From: Deltaproteobacteria bacterium | GTDB taxonomy: Bacteria; Desulfobacterota; GWC2-55-46 | Reading direction: 5' to 3' | Assembly (NCBI GenBank): GCA_016182655.1 | Contig: JACPGB010000023.1 | Span: forward strand, 1 to 45,864 | DNA: 45,864 nucleotides | Shown: positions 17,551-24,951 of the stretch, one piece after another | How positions within the stretch are numbered: the first letter of the stretch is position 1 | How the letters are laid out: every line of letters starts with the position of its first letter | Translations under genes and position numbers: made by a program | The notes under the pieces: model-generated | Told to the model about the DNA's origin: nothing | Databases searched by the model: none | Seen by the model: only the letters and a program-made list of their open reading frames with translations

Positions 17551-17633
17551 CTGGATTCCCCGATAAAAACCTCGGGAATGACGGAGAGATGATTTAATAT
17601 CGTCATTCCCGCATGCTTCAAGCGGGAATCCAG
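17551..17633. repeat. Two inverted copies of an ATTCCC...GGGAAT palindromic repeat
   Basis: Copy one (17551-17583) begins CTGGATTCCC and ends CGGGAATGACG. Copy two (17601-17633) begins CGTCATTCCC and ends CGGGAATCCAG, the reverse orientation of the first. Each is 33 bp and itself a palindrome of the ATTCCC-N-GGGAAT type, like the dRS3 units of Neisseria and similar intergenic repeats in many proteobacteria. The 17 nt between them are AT-rich. Otherwise 17403-17673 contains no gene I can support. Confidence 0.75.
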
Positions 17634-17673
17634 CGTCTTATGCAAAGGTTTCTTTCGCAGGGGGGCGGGATGA

Positions 17674-17706
17674 AATAAAAAAAGGCAGGGCCTTCGGCCC
17701 CGCCTG
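17674..17706 (-). terminator. Terminator of the GGDEF/lipoprotein unit
   Basis: Read on the minus strand: AGGCGGGGC, loop GAAG (UUCG on the other strand), GCCCTGCCT, then seven T. One A-C mismatch in the stem. It lies about 20 nt after the lipoprotein stop. Confidence 0.8.
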
Positions 17707-17724
17707 GAAAGATCTATACAGCCT

Positions 17725-18102
17725 CTAATTCTCCGACGACCTGTACCTGAACGACGAGACGATATCTCCCTTGAATATCACTTCGAGCGTCGCCGCGCTC
17801 GAAGTCCTCGCGGTCTCGTTCTCGACCACGCCGAAATAGACAGGTACTTTTTTCTCCTTGAACTCGTAGGTTATCTTTTCCGTCCCGTCGTCCGCACTTA
17901 CGCTCGTCGGCGGACCGAAGGCGTCGAGCACCATCTGCCGCGTCGTCTCGCCCGGCTTTATCCTGTCGATCACGGCCTGCCTCTCGATACGGGCGCCTTC
18001 TACGCTCTCGGTCTTTCTGGTAACGGCCTGGGAGCATCCCGCCAGAATGAAAGCCGTCGCCGCTATAACGACCATTTTCGATGCCGAACCTGTCTTCATC
18101 AT
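17725..18102 (-). CDS. BamE/SmpA-like outer-membrane lipoprotein
   Basis: About 125 residues with a lipoprotein signal peptide: basic start, hydrophobic VVIAATAFI, lipobox ILAGC near residue 23. The mature part has the SmpA/BamE-like pattern IKPGETTRQMVLDAFGPPTSV...ITYEFK, a fold common in envelope lipoproteins including the BAM subunit BamE. The start ATG 18102 overlaps the stop of the upstream cyclase (ATGA); ATG 18099 is an alternative better spaced from GGAGG. Coupling to a diguanylate cyclase is unexpected for a true BamE, so I do not assign that symbol. Confidence 0.75.
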   Translation of the reverse strand: MMKTGSASKMVVIAATAFILAGCSQAVTRKTESVEGARIERQAVIDRIKPGETTRQMVLDAFGPPTSVSADDGTEKITYEFKEKKVPVYFGVVENETARTSSAATLEVIFKGDIVSSFRYRSSEN

Positions 18103-19169
18103 GCCTCCGCCACCCCATCCCTGCTCGAGTTCTTGACCCTGTACATGGCCGAGTCTGCAAGGTGTATGAGGTCGTCTTTGTCTTCCGCGTCCTCCGGGAA
18201 AGACGCTACGCCGAAGCTCCCGGTAAGCCTTATGTTGATGCCTTCGTCGCAGAGGAATACCGTCTCTTTCATTGCAGAGCGAAGCTTCTCAGCGACCATC
18301 AAGGCGTTCTTCTTGGATGTCTCGGGCATGAGCACGAGGAACTCGTCGCCGCCGTACCTGCACGCCATGTCCACGTTCCGTATCAACGAGAGTATCAGAC
18401 GGGCCACTTCCTTTAGAAGCCTGGAGCCCATGAGGTGGCCGTGGGTGTCGTTCACGGCCTTGAAGTAGTCGAGGTCGACGAATATCATCGAGAGGTCGTA
18501 TTTGAAGCGCCTGGCGCGCTCGACCTCGTATTCGAGCCTGCTGTGAAGGAATCGCGAGTTGTAGAGCTTCGTGAGGTCGTCGGTGATGGTCAGCTCCTGG
18601 ACCTTGTTGAAGAATATGGCGTTCTCTATGGCAATGGCCGTGTAGTCGGCGAGTGTCGTGAGTATGAGGAGGTCGTCCTCCGAGAACCCGCCATCCTCGT
18701 CCTTGTTGATGAGCTCTATGACGCCTCGGCATTTGCCGCGGATAAGGAGCGGCACGCATATGATGGATTTCGTCCTGAAGTTCGATACGCGGTCGGCCTT
18801 GGAGCTGAAGCGCGGGTCCTCGGCCACGTCCGGGACGAGGAGCGGTTTTTTCTCGAGCGCGACCCAGCCGGCCACACCTTCGCCGACCTTAAGGCGCAAG
18901 TCCTTTAACTTCTCCGAACCCTTGCCGACGACTATCTCGAACTTGAGCTCGTTCGTCTCCTCGTCGAGGAGCAGAAGCGACCAGTTATTAGGGTGGAGGA
19001 GGTCGCTTATCTTTACCATCACGATGTTGAGTATCTCCCTTAGATCGAGGGAAGAGGTGAGGGCCTTGCCTATCTCGGTGAAGGTGGCGAGCTGAAGCCT
19101 TCTCTGCTTAAGCTCTGCCGAGTCCGCAGGGGTGCAGGCGATGATGTTTTCGGCGTCTTTCATGTCCAT
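18099..19169 (-). CDS. GAF-GGDEF diguanylate cyclase
   Basis: A 356-residue cytoplasmic protein without membrane segments. A GAF sensor domain covers about residues 30-180 (LREILNIVMVKISDLL ... GVAGWVALEKKPLLVPDVAEDPRF ... VPLLIRGKCRGVIELINK). A GGDEF domain covers about 190-350 with an intact active site GGDEF. An RxxD inhibitory site (RNVD) sits five residues before it, so c-di-GMP product inhibition is expected. The GAF ligand is unknown. The stop overlaps the downstream lipoprotein start, so the two are coupled. Confidence 0.93.
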   Translation of the reverse strand: MDMKDAENIIACTPADSAELKQRRLQLATFTEIGKALTSSLDLREILNIVMVKISDLLHPNNWSLLLLDEETNELKFEIVVGKGSEKLKDLRLKVGEGVAGWVALEKKPLLVPDVAEDPRFSSKADRVSNFRTKSIICVPLLIRGKCRGVIELINKDEDGGFSEDDLLILTTLADYTAIAIENAIFFNKVQELTITDDLTKLYNSRFLHSRLEYEVERARRFKYDLSMIFVDLDYFKAVNDTHGHLMGSRLLKEVARLILSLIRNVDMACRYGGDEFLVLMPETSKKNALMVAEKLRSAMKETVFLCDEGINIRLTGSFGVASFPEDAEDKDDLIHLADSAMYRVKNSSRDGVAEA

Positions 19170-19176
19170 CCGAAAA

Positions 19177-19205
19177 AATATAGCTTAGAGAGGCAAAAAA
19201 AGCAA
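19177..19205 (-). promoter_or_regulatory. Sigma70-type promoter of the GGDEF gene, almost leaderless
   Basis: On the minus strand TTGCTT (19205-19200) and TATATT (19182-19177) are separated by exactly 17 bp. Transcription would begin around 19170-19171, and the ATG is at 19169. There is no Shine-Dalgarno sequence between. Confidence 0.65.
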
Positions 19206-19265
19206 GAAACGGACGGGTTGGGCCAGGTTGCCCCTGAGGCGCGGTACGCCTTTAAGAAGGCCGAT

Positions 19266-20147
19266 TTAATACTTTTGCAGATAAAGCCCCTGGAGCCTTC
19301 TTGTGATAGGCCCTCTCCTGCCCGAGCCTATGGGGGCCTTGTCCACCCTTGTAAGCGGCGCTATCCCGAGTATGGCGTTCGTGAGAAAGGCCTCCTCGCT
19401 CATGAGGAGCTCGGTGACCGAAACGGGCCCTTCGGCGACGATGACGCCGTTCTCCTTCGCCACACCGATGACCGCGTCGCGGGTTATCCCGGGGAGCAAC
19501 CCCTCGCCGGAGAGCGGCGGCGTCCTCAAGATACCTTTTAATACGATAAACAGGTTCGTGGATGTGCCTTCTGTTACACGGGCGCGAGTGGTGGTAAAAA
19601 GCCCCTCGTCGGCCTTCAAATCGTCGGCCTCGATCCGGGCAAGGATATTAGAGATGTAATTGAGGGTTTTTATCCCCGGCAGGGCCGGTCCGTAGTCCCT
19701 GATAAGCGCGGCCTTCAGGCCCTTTGAGCGGACCCTCTCGAGAAAGGACGCCTCTATGGGCTTGGTATACATGATTACGGTGGGCTTGATGTCTCTGGCA
19801 GGCAGATGCCCGCCCCTGTCCACGCCGCGCGTGACGATTATTTTTACATATGCCTCGCCGTCAGCAAGGCCGTTTTCCTTAAGGAGCCTGGATACGAGCC
19901 TGTCATCTATCTTTTGAAGGATGGGGGCCAAGGCATTTTTTGGCATGAGGATGGCATCCGCCCCGGCCTTCAGCCTCTGAAGATGACCAGCGAAAAGCAG
20001 AGGCCTGCCGTCGCGCGCCCTTATTGTCTCGAAGAGGCCGTCTCCGTAAGACAAGCCCCTGTCGAATACGGATATAACGGCCTTTTCTTCGGAGACGAAC
20101 TTGCCGTTAATGTACGCCGTGGGTTTGGTCAGTTTTGTCTTTTCCAT
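19266..20147 (-). CDS. pabC: Aminodeoxychorismate lyase / class IV aminotransferase
   Basis: A 293-residue PLP enzyme of fold type IV. FDRGLSYGDGLFETIRARDGRPLLFAGHLQRL is the N-terminal signature. The PLP lysine lies in LPGIKTLNYISNILARIEA, and EGTSTNLFIV is the phosphate-binding segment. PabC releases pyruvate from 4-amino-4-deoxychorismate to give p-aminobenzoate for folate. Its 5' end overlaps pabB by 41 nt, which favours PabC over IlvE or D-amino-acid transaminase, although these share the fold and cannot be excluded by sequence alone. Confidence 0.85.
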   Translation of the reverse strand: MEKTKLTKPTAYINGKFVSEEKAVISVFDRGLSYGDGLFETIRARDGRPLLFAGHLQRLKAGADAILMPKNALAPILQKIDDRLVSRLLKENGLADGEAYVKIIVTRGVDRGGHLPARDIKPTVIMYTKPIEASFLERVRSKGLKAALIRDYGPALPGIKTLNYISNILARIEADDLKADEGLFTTTRARVTEGTSTNLFIVLKGILRTPPLSGEGLLPGITRDAVIGVAKENGVIVAEGPVSVTELLMSEEAFLTNAILGIAPLTRVDKAPIGSGRRGPITRRLQGLYLQKY

Positions 20148-21504
20148 CGATAGCCTCCCCTGGGGTTATCCCCGCCGCGTCGAGGAAGTCCTTTGCCTTG
20201 AGTATCGTCTCGTCGTATTCGTCCTCGGGGACCGAGTCGGCTACTATCCCTCCGCCGACATTGAGGTACATGTGCCCGTCCTTGAAGACCGCGGTCCTTA
20301 TGGCCATCGAGATATCCATGTTGCCGCTAAAGTCGACCCAGCCAACGGCGCCGGTGTAGATGGACCGGCAATTAGGCTCAAGCTCGTCGATTATCTCCAT
20401 CGCCCGGACCTTCGGCGCGCCGGTAATAGACCCGCCCGGGAATATGGCCCGGAGGGCCTCCGCGCCGGTCACCCCGCGTTTGAGAGTGCCCTTTACGGTA
20501 GAGACCATGTGGTGGAGCGCCGGGAAGGTCTCAATGCCCGCAAAGGCGGCGACCTCCACGCTTCCCGCCTCCGAGACCTTGCCGAGGTCGTTCCGTTCGA
20601 GATCGACTATCATTACGTGCTCGGCGTTCTCCTTGACGCTCTTCTTTAATTCCTCCATCAGTGCCGCGTCGTCCTCTGGGGTTGCGCCCCGAGGCCTCGT
20701 CCCCTTTATGGGGGAGGTCTCGATAGTCCTGTCCTTGACCTTCAGGAGCCGCTCGGGCGAGTTGCATATCACCTGAAAGCCCTTGTAGTCGAGGAAGTAG
20801 CTGTACGGCGCGGGGTGCTTTGTAGCGAGCTCCATGTAATAGGAGAGCGGGTCGCCGTGGAAATGGAGTTTAAGCCTCTGCGAGAGGTTTATCTGATAGA
20901 TGTCCCCTTCCGAGATGTACGCTTGAGCCTTTTGAACGGCCTTTATGTACTCATCCTTTGTCATGTTCGAGGAGAGGTGGCAGGCCGTGGCGCGCCCGGC
21001 AGGCCTTTCAGACCCCCTTGAGGCGAGGAGGCGCGACTTGAACTCCTCGAGCTTTGTCTTGTCTTCAGAGGACGAGATGAGAAAGCCCGTGCCGTCCCTG
21101 TGCCGGTATATGAATACCGGGTCGTAGAAGCCGAAGAGGGCGTCTGGCAGTTCCAGCCCGCTTTTTTTTTCGAACCTACCGGGCTCTATCAGCCCCTTAA
21201 GGTCATACGAGAAGTATCCGACGCCTCCACCGCTGAACGGTAGCGGCCCCCGCTCCCTCCTCTTATATTCAGGGAGTATCTTCGAGATAGCCTCGAAAGG
21301 GTCGGCGAATACGCGCTTCGCGAGGTCTCCGCCTTCGACGATGGTCGCGCCATTGAGCGTTGATATCGTTATCTCGGGCTCCGCGCTCATCGCGGTGTGC
21401 CTGTTGTCCATAGGCCCGAACGTGAACATGAAGGGCCATGTGAGGTCCCGGAGTTGCGCAAAAGCGCTGTAGGGCTCAAGCCCGTTCAGAAATTCCATTA
21501 GCAT
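20107..21504 (-). CDS. pabB: Aminodeoxychorismate synthase component I
   Basis: A 465-residue chorismate-binding enzyme. The N-terminal half resembles TrpE/PabB domain I. The catalytic half contains GDIYQINLSQRL, SPERLLKV and SPIKGTRPRG (the PIKGT lysine typical of PabB), then IVDLERNDLGKV, FPGGSITGAPKVRAMEIIDELE and a final GGGIVADSVPEDEYDE. It makes 4-amino-4-deoxychorismate from chorismate with glutamine or ammonia. No glutaminase gene (pabA) is in the window. ATG 21504 coincides with the predicted transcription start; ATG 21498 is the alternative. Confidence 0.92.
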   Translation of the reverse strand: MLMEFLNGLEPYSAFAQLRDLTWPFMFTFGPMDNRHTAMSAEPEITISTLNGATIVEGGDLAKRVFADPFEAISKILPEYKRRERGPLPFSGGGVGYFSYDLKGLIEPGRFEKKSGLELPDALFGFYDPVFIYRHRDGTGFLISSSEDKTKLEEFKSRLLASRGSERPAGRATACHLSSNMTKDEYIKAVQKAQAYISEGDIYQINLSQRLKLHFHGDPLSYYMELATKHPAPYSYFLDYKGFQVICNSPERLLKVKDRTIETSPIKGTRPRGATPEDDAALMEELKKSVKENAEHVMIVDLERNDLGKVSEAGSVEVAAFAGIETFPALHHMVSTVKGTLKRGVTGAEALRAIFPGGSITGAPKVRAMEIIDELEPNCRSIYTGAVGWVDFSGNMDISMAIRTAVFKDGHMYLNVGGGIVADSVPEDEYDETILKAKDFLDAAGITPGEAIDGKDKTDQTHGVH

Positions 21505-21510
21505 GTCAAT

Positions 21511-21539
21511 AGAATATAACCTTTTCCCCGCACGGTCAA
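21511..21539 (-). promoter_or_regulatory. Sigma70-type promoter of pabB, predicted leaderless
   Basis: On the minus strand TTGACC (21539-21534) and TATTCT (21516-21511) are 17 bp apart. The expected transcription start is at about 21504, the first base of the pabB ATG. No ribosome binding site is present ahead of the ATG. Confidence 0.7.
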
Positions 21540-21608
21540 GGTCGCCATCGACTGACGGGCAAAGTTCGCACCGATATGATTCAGATTATTTCATTGCGGG
21601 TCATTTAC

Positions 21609-21681
21609 ACCCTCTTTTCTAAAGAGGGGCGAGGGGAGATTATCATTCAAAACCCGATAGGCTGGACTAACGCGCCCCGCC
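21609..21681. repeat. Dispersed intergenic repeat, family D copy 1
   Basis: CCCTCTTT-TCT-AAAGAGGG forms a perfect hairpin, followed by GGGGAGAT and further down GATAGG...GACTAAC. The same series of blocks in the same orientation occurs at 26216-26278, so this is a dispersed repeat of about 70 bp. It lies in the pabB-ispG divergent spacer. Confidence 0.6.
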
Positions 21682-21747
21682 TCCCATTAATAAAATGAGG
21701 GTGAAAATCCGGGGTGTTTATAGTATCATTTCGAATTGAGGTTACTC

Positions 21748-22830
21748 ATGACAACGAGAAGAAAGACCCGCGAGATAAAGATAGGCGGCGTAAGCGTCGG
21801 GGGGGACGCCCCTGTTACCGTCCAGTCCATGACGAACACGGACACCGCTGATGTTAAAGAGACCGTCGCGCAGATAAAGGCGCTTGAATACAGCGGGTGC
21901 GAGATAGTCCGCGTCGCGGTCCCGAACGAGGACGCGGCGGGGGCCCTCGGGGAAATAATCAAAGAGATAAACATCCCTCTCATCGCCGACATACACTTCG
22001 ACTGGCGGCTCGCGTTGAAAGCCCTTGACGAGGGAGTGCAGGGCCTCCGCCTCAACCCCGGCAATATCGGCTCTAAAGAGAGGATCGGCGAGGTCGTGAA
22101 GGCCGCAAAGGAGCGGAGAGTCCCGATACGCATTGGCGTCAACGCCGGGTCGCTTGAAAAAGATATATTAGAAAAATACGGCCACCCCACGAAAGAGGCG
22201 CTTGTGGAGAGCGCCATGCGCCATATCTCCATTCTTGAAGACATGGATTTCACGGATATAAAGATCTCTCTCAAGGCGTCGAGCGTTCCTCTTACAATCG
22301 AAAGCTACAGGTTGCTCGCCACAAAGGTCGACTACCCGTTCCACATAGGCATAACGGAGGCAGGGACGACCTTCGGCGGCACGATAAAATCGTCTGTCGG
22401 GCTCGGCGTGCTTTTGTACGACGGCATCGGGGACACTCTCCGGGTGTCCCTTACCGGCGACCCGGTCGATGAGGTAAAGGTCGGCTGGGAGATACTTAAA
22501 TCTCTTGGCTTAAGAAAGCGCGGGGTGAATATTATCTCGTGCCCGACCTGCGGGCGCATAAAGCTCGACAGCATAAAAATAGCTACGGAAGTCGAAAAGA
22601 GGCTCTCCCATATTGAAGAGCCTCTGAATGTCGCCATCATGGGGTGCGTGGTGAACGGGCCCGGCGAGGCGGTCGAATCAGATGTGGGCATCGCCGGGGG
22701 CGACGGCGTCGGCCTCATCTATGTAAAGGGCGAGGCCGTGAGGAAGGTAAAGGAGGCGGACATCGTCGAGGCCCTGATAGACGAGGTCGAGAAGATAGTG
22801 GGGGCGAGGAAAGAAGAGAAAGTTCTGTAG
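21748..22830 (+). CDS. ispG: (E)-4-hydroxy-3-methylbut-2-enyl-diphosphate synthase
   Basis: A 360-residue iron-sulfur enzyme of the MEP isoprenoid pathway. A TIM barrel opens with REIKIGGVSVGGDAPVTVQSMTNTDT; the C-terminal [4Fe-4S] cysteines are in SCPTCGRIKLD and AIMGCVVNGPGEA. The frame is open from TTG 21736, but GAGG at 21738-21741 places the start at ATG 21748. Length is that of the short bacterial form. Confidence 0.95.
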   Translation: MTTRRKTREIKIGGVSVGGDAPVTVQSMTNTDTADVKETVAQIKALEYSGCEIVRVAVPNEDAAGALGEIIKEINIPLIADIHFDWRLALKALDEGVQGLRLNPGNIGSKERIGEVVKAAKERRVPIRIGVNAGSLEKDILEKYGHPTKEALVESAMRHISILEDMDFTDIKISLKASSVPLTIESYRLLATKVDYPFHIGITEAGTTFGGTIKSSVGLGVLLYDGIGDTLRVSLTGDPVDEVKVGWEILKSLGLRKRGVNIISCPTCGRIKLDSIKIATEVEKRLSHIEEPLNVAIMGCVVNGPGEAVESDVGIAGGDGVGLIYVKGEAVRKVKEADIVEALIDEVEKIVGARKEEKVL

Positions 22831-22926
22831 ATGGGGCTGGCCCACAATAAATTGATTCAACTCTGAGTCCGCTTGTCAGATCACGAATTATAAGGATTCA
22901 GGTTACAGACCACGCGAGAGATTACT

Positions 22927-23640
22927 ATGAAGCTACCAATCATGTGTTCTCAGTGCATTAATAATGATATTGCGTCAGAACACCCTATTGTAGCAATTGA
23001 ATTTCGTGACGATGGTCGGTATGAGATAACATGTCCAAAAGGGCATAAATCAGTAACGATCTTACAGCAACAAAGATTTGAGATTCTCTACGAAATTGGA
23101 GCATGTGCGATTATTGATGGATACTATAGGGAAGCCGTTTCTTCTTTTACATCAAGTCTAGAAAATTTTTATGAATTCTTTATTAAAGCCGTGCTGTTTG
23201 AAAAAGGAATAGAAAAGGAAATGTTTATTAGTTGCTGGAAGCAAGTGGCGGGTAAATCCGAAAGACAACTTGGAGCATTTGTTTTTCTATATCTTTCGGA
23301 ATTTGGAGAGGTTCCCATCCTCTTAGATACTAAAAAAGTAGAGTTTAGAAATAGTGTTATTCATAAGGGAAAAATCCCAACTCGCGCCGAGGCATTAATA
23401 TATGGGCAAGATGTACTGAATATATTGCGACCAATCATTAAACAATTAAAAACAAAATATGACAAAGGTGTGCAGGAAGCAGTTGGTCAGCACTTAATTC
23501 AATGTAGAAAAGAAAATGATCATCCAGTAACTACAATGGGTATAAGCACGATACTAAGTTTAACATTTACAAATTCTGATGATTCTCTTGAGAAATCTTT
23601 GTGTCGGCTATGTCAAAAAATGAGGGCGGTTAAAGCATAA
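22927..23640 (+). CDS. AT-rich orphan protein with zinc-ribbon-like N-terminus and HEPN-like motif
   Basis: A 237-residue protein. The DNA is visibly AT-rich against GC-rich neighbours, with AAA, ATT, TTT and AGA codons. The N-terminus has Cys7-x2-Cys10 and a later CPKGH, like a small zinc ribbon. The middle is helical, and FRNSVIHKG places Arg141 and His146 in the R-x4-H arrangement of HEPN proteins, many of which are RNases or defence components. A CRLC pair lies near the C-terminus. It is a single gene without an obvious partner. I infer horizontal acquisition; the HEPN assignment is by motif and helix pattern only, and the function is unknown. Confidence 0.65.
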   Translation: MKLPIMCSQCINNDIASEHPIVAIEFRDDGRYEITCPKGHKSVTILQQQRFEILYEIGACAIIDGYYREAVSSFTSSLENFYEFFIKAVLFEKGIEKEMFISCWKQVAGKSERQLGAFVFLYLSEFGEVPILLDTKKVEFRNSVIHKGKIPTRAEALIYGQDVLNILRPIIKQLKTKYDKGVQEAVGQHLIQCRKENDHPVTTMGISTILSLTFTNSDDSLEKSLCRLCQKMRAVKA

Positions 23641-23950
23641 AACGCAACTTTTTTATAATAATGTTGACTGGGCTCCGCCCACCAATGAATAGGTTCGGAG
23701 GGTTCAGGGTGCAAGCCTGAACCGCAAAAATGTTTTTTGTACTGTTTTTCAAACACACGGGCGCATGGCGGAGAGCGCATAAGGGTGGGGGAGGCGAGCG
23801 CGCCGAGGAGATTAGGCGCGAAGCGCCCTAAGGGGCGCGCGAGCGGGTGGGGGAGGAAGGAAGCGCTCGGAGCCATCGCCGAAAGCGCGCGGAGCGCGCA
23901 AAAAGGCATTCTCTAAAATAGCAATTAACAATCAACCACAGAAAGAAGCT
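23641..23950. other. 310-nt non-coding stretch with hairpin and GC-rich low-complexity block
   Basis: A hairpin GGTTCAGG-N7-CCTGAACC lies at 23701-23723. From 23755 to 23900 the plus strand is rich in G and GCGC, with a 12-bp direct repeat GGGTGGGGGAGG at 23783-23794 and 23845-23856. Between these copies a bulged palindrome TTAGGCGC/GCGCCCTAA is centred near 23822. No ORF here looks real. It may be part of the acquired segment or another intergenic repeat. Confidence 0.45.
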
Positions 23951-24298
23951 ATGCCCATCTCTTCCATACTCAACCTCTTCGGAGGTAGCGACAGGATAAC
24001 CGTCGAGGAGCTCAAGACAATGATGGAGAGTAAAGAGGACATCTCCATCATCGATGTCCGGAACCCCAACGAGTTCAAGTCCGGACACATACCCGGTTGC
24101 GTGCTTATACCCCTGAGCGAATTGGAAGGCGCGGAGAACATCCCCTCAAAGGGCAGGCTCGTGCTATATTGCGCGGCGGGGGTTAGAAGCATGAAGGCGC
24201 GGGATATCCTGAAAGGCCGCGGCATCAAAGACGCCGTGGATCTTAAGGGCGGCATAGGCGCCTGGATAAAGGCAGGCGGAAAGGTCGTCAAGCCCTGA
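23951..24298 (+). CDS. Single-domain rhodanese-like protein
   Basis: A 115-residue sulfurtransferase-fold protein. RITVEELKTMMESKEDISIIDVRNPNEFKSGHIPGCVLIPLSEL is the rhodanese signature, and the active-site loop CAAGVRS holds the catalytic cysteine in LYCAAGVRSM. There is no signal peptide, so it is cytoplasmic. The substrate is not predictable. TGA overlaps the ATG of the next gene. Confidence 0.92.
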   Translation: MPISSILNLFGGSDRITVEELKTMMESKEDISIIDVRNPNEFKSGHIPGCVLIPLSELEGAENIPSKGRLVLYCAAGVRSMKARDILKGRGIKDAVDLKGGIGAWIKAGGKVVKP

Positions 24299-24705
24299 TG
24301 TTCTCCATCCATCCCACCCTTGAAAGCGATACTTGTGAAATCACAGACCTCCCGCTCTCCCGCGTCCTCCTCATGAAAGACAGGGGCTTCCCGTGGCTCA
24401 TCCTCGTGCCCAGGAGGGACGCCGTAAGAGAGATACACGAGCTTACGCCGGACGACCGCGCGATACTCATCGAAGAGGTCTCGCTCGCGTCCACTATACT
24501 CACAAGGCTCTTCAGCCCCGCAAAGATAAATGTCGGCGCGCTCGGGAACATCGTCCCGCAACTCCACATACATGTAATAGCCCGTTTTGAGAAAGACCGC
24601 GCCTGGCCCGGCCCTGTCTGGGGGAGCGGGCCAAGAGTCCCTTACTCAGAAGAAGAGCTTGCCTCGACCGTCTCGCGCCTCCAGGACGCTTTCAGCCGCG
24701 CCTGA
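24298..24705 (+). CDS. HIT-family nucleotide-binding protein
   Basis: A 135-residue protein with the histidine-triad region NIVPQLHIHVIARFEKD. The first triad position is Gln rather than His (Q-L-H-I-H-V), a pattern of a proteobacterial HIT-like subfamily. WLILVPRRD and the GALGN segment before the triad fit nucleotide hydrolases or transferases acting on dinucleoside polyphosphates or adenylates. It overlaps the rhodanese stop by 1 nt and is probably co-transcribed. Confidence 0.88.
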   Translation: MFSIHPTLESDTCEITDLPLSRVLLMKDRGFPWLILVPRRDAVREIHELTPDDRAILIEEVSLASTILTRLFSPAKINVGALGNIVPQLHIHVIARFEKDRAWPGPVWGSGPRVPYSEEELASTVSRLQDAFSRA

Positions 24706-24733
24706 GCTTCCATATAGCTTACCGTCTCCCCCC

Positions 24734-24761
24734 TTGACACGACCTGTCCGCAAGCTAAAAT
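24734..24761 (+). promoter_or_regulatory. Strong sigma70-type promoter ahead of the alcohol dehydrogenase
   Basis: A perfect TTGACA at 24734-24739 and TAAAAT at 24756-24761, with 16-bp spacing. Transcription would begin near 24768, leaving a leader of about 184 nt. The leader contains the hairpin AGCACT-TTCC-AGTGCT at 24781-24796 and a palindromic repeat. Confidence 0.75.
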
Positions 24762-24885
24762 TTAAGTAGGGAGATCTGTAAGCACTTTCCAGTGCTATTC
24801 ATCCCCTGAAAGCAAGAGACGGCATTTATATGAACCACGCCCATCTCTTATTTCATTGAAGGTAGAGATCGAGAAAAGGGAAAAT

Positions 24886-24926
24886 CCCCCTCACCCTCCG
24901 CCCTCTCCCACAGGGGGGGAGAGGGG
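24886..24926. repeat. Palindromic repeat, family B copy 1 (before adh)
   Basis: CCCCTCACCC... followed by CCCTCTCCC (24901-24909) paired with GGGAGAGGG (24917-24925). A reverse-oriented relative lies just after the same gene at 26006-26043. This is a common type of proteobacterial intergenic palindrome. Here it lies inside the adh leader. Confidence 0.7.
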
Positions 24927-24951
24927 ACAAAGAGAAAAAGGAGATGATCTT

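Noticed and set aside
17401-17680. CRISPR-like array suspected from repeated ATTCCC blocks
   Set aside because: There are only two copies, in opposite orientation, each self-palindromic and without spacers of constant length. They are intergenic palindromes, not CRISPR.
23613-23909. 98-codon minus-strand frame after the AT-rich gene
   Set aside because: It covers the GC-rich low-complexity block and hairpin. It has no ribosome site, and the sequence looks like a repeat translated by chance.
24856-24951. N-terminal extension of the alcohol dehydrogenase
   Set aside because: The extension translates the palindromic repeat (Pro-rich). AAGGAG and the family start fix ATG 24952.
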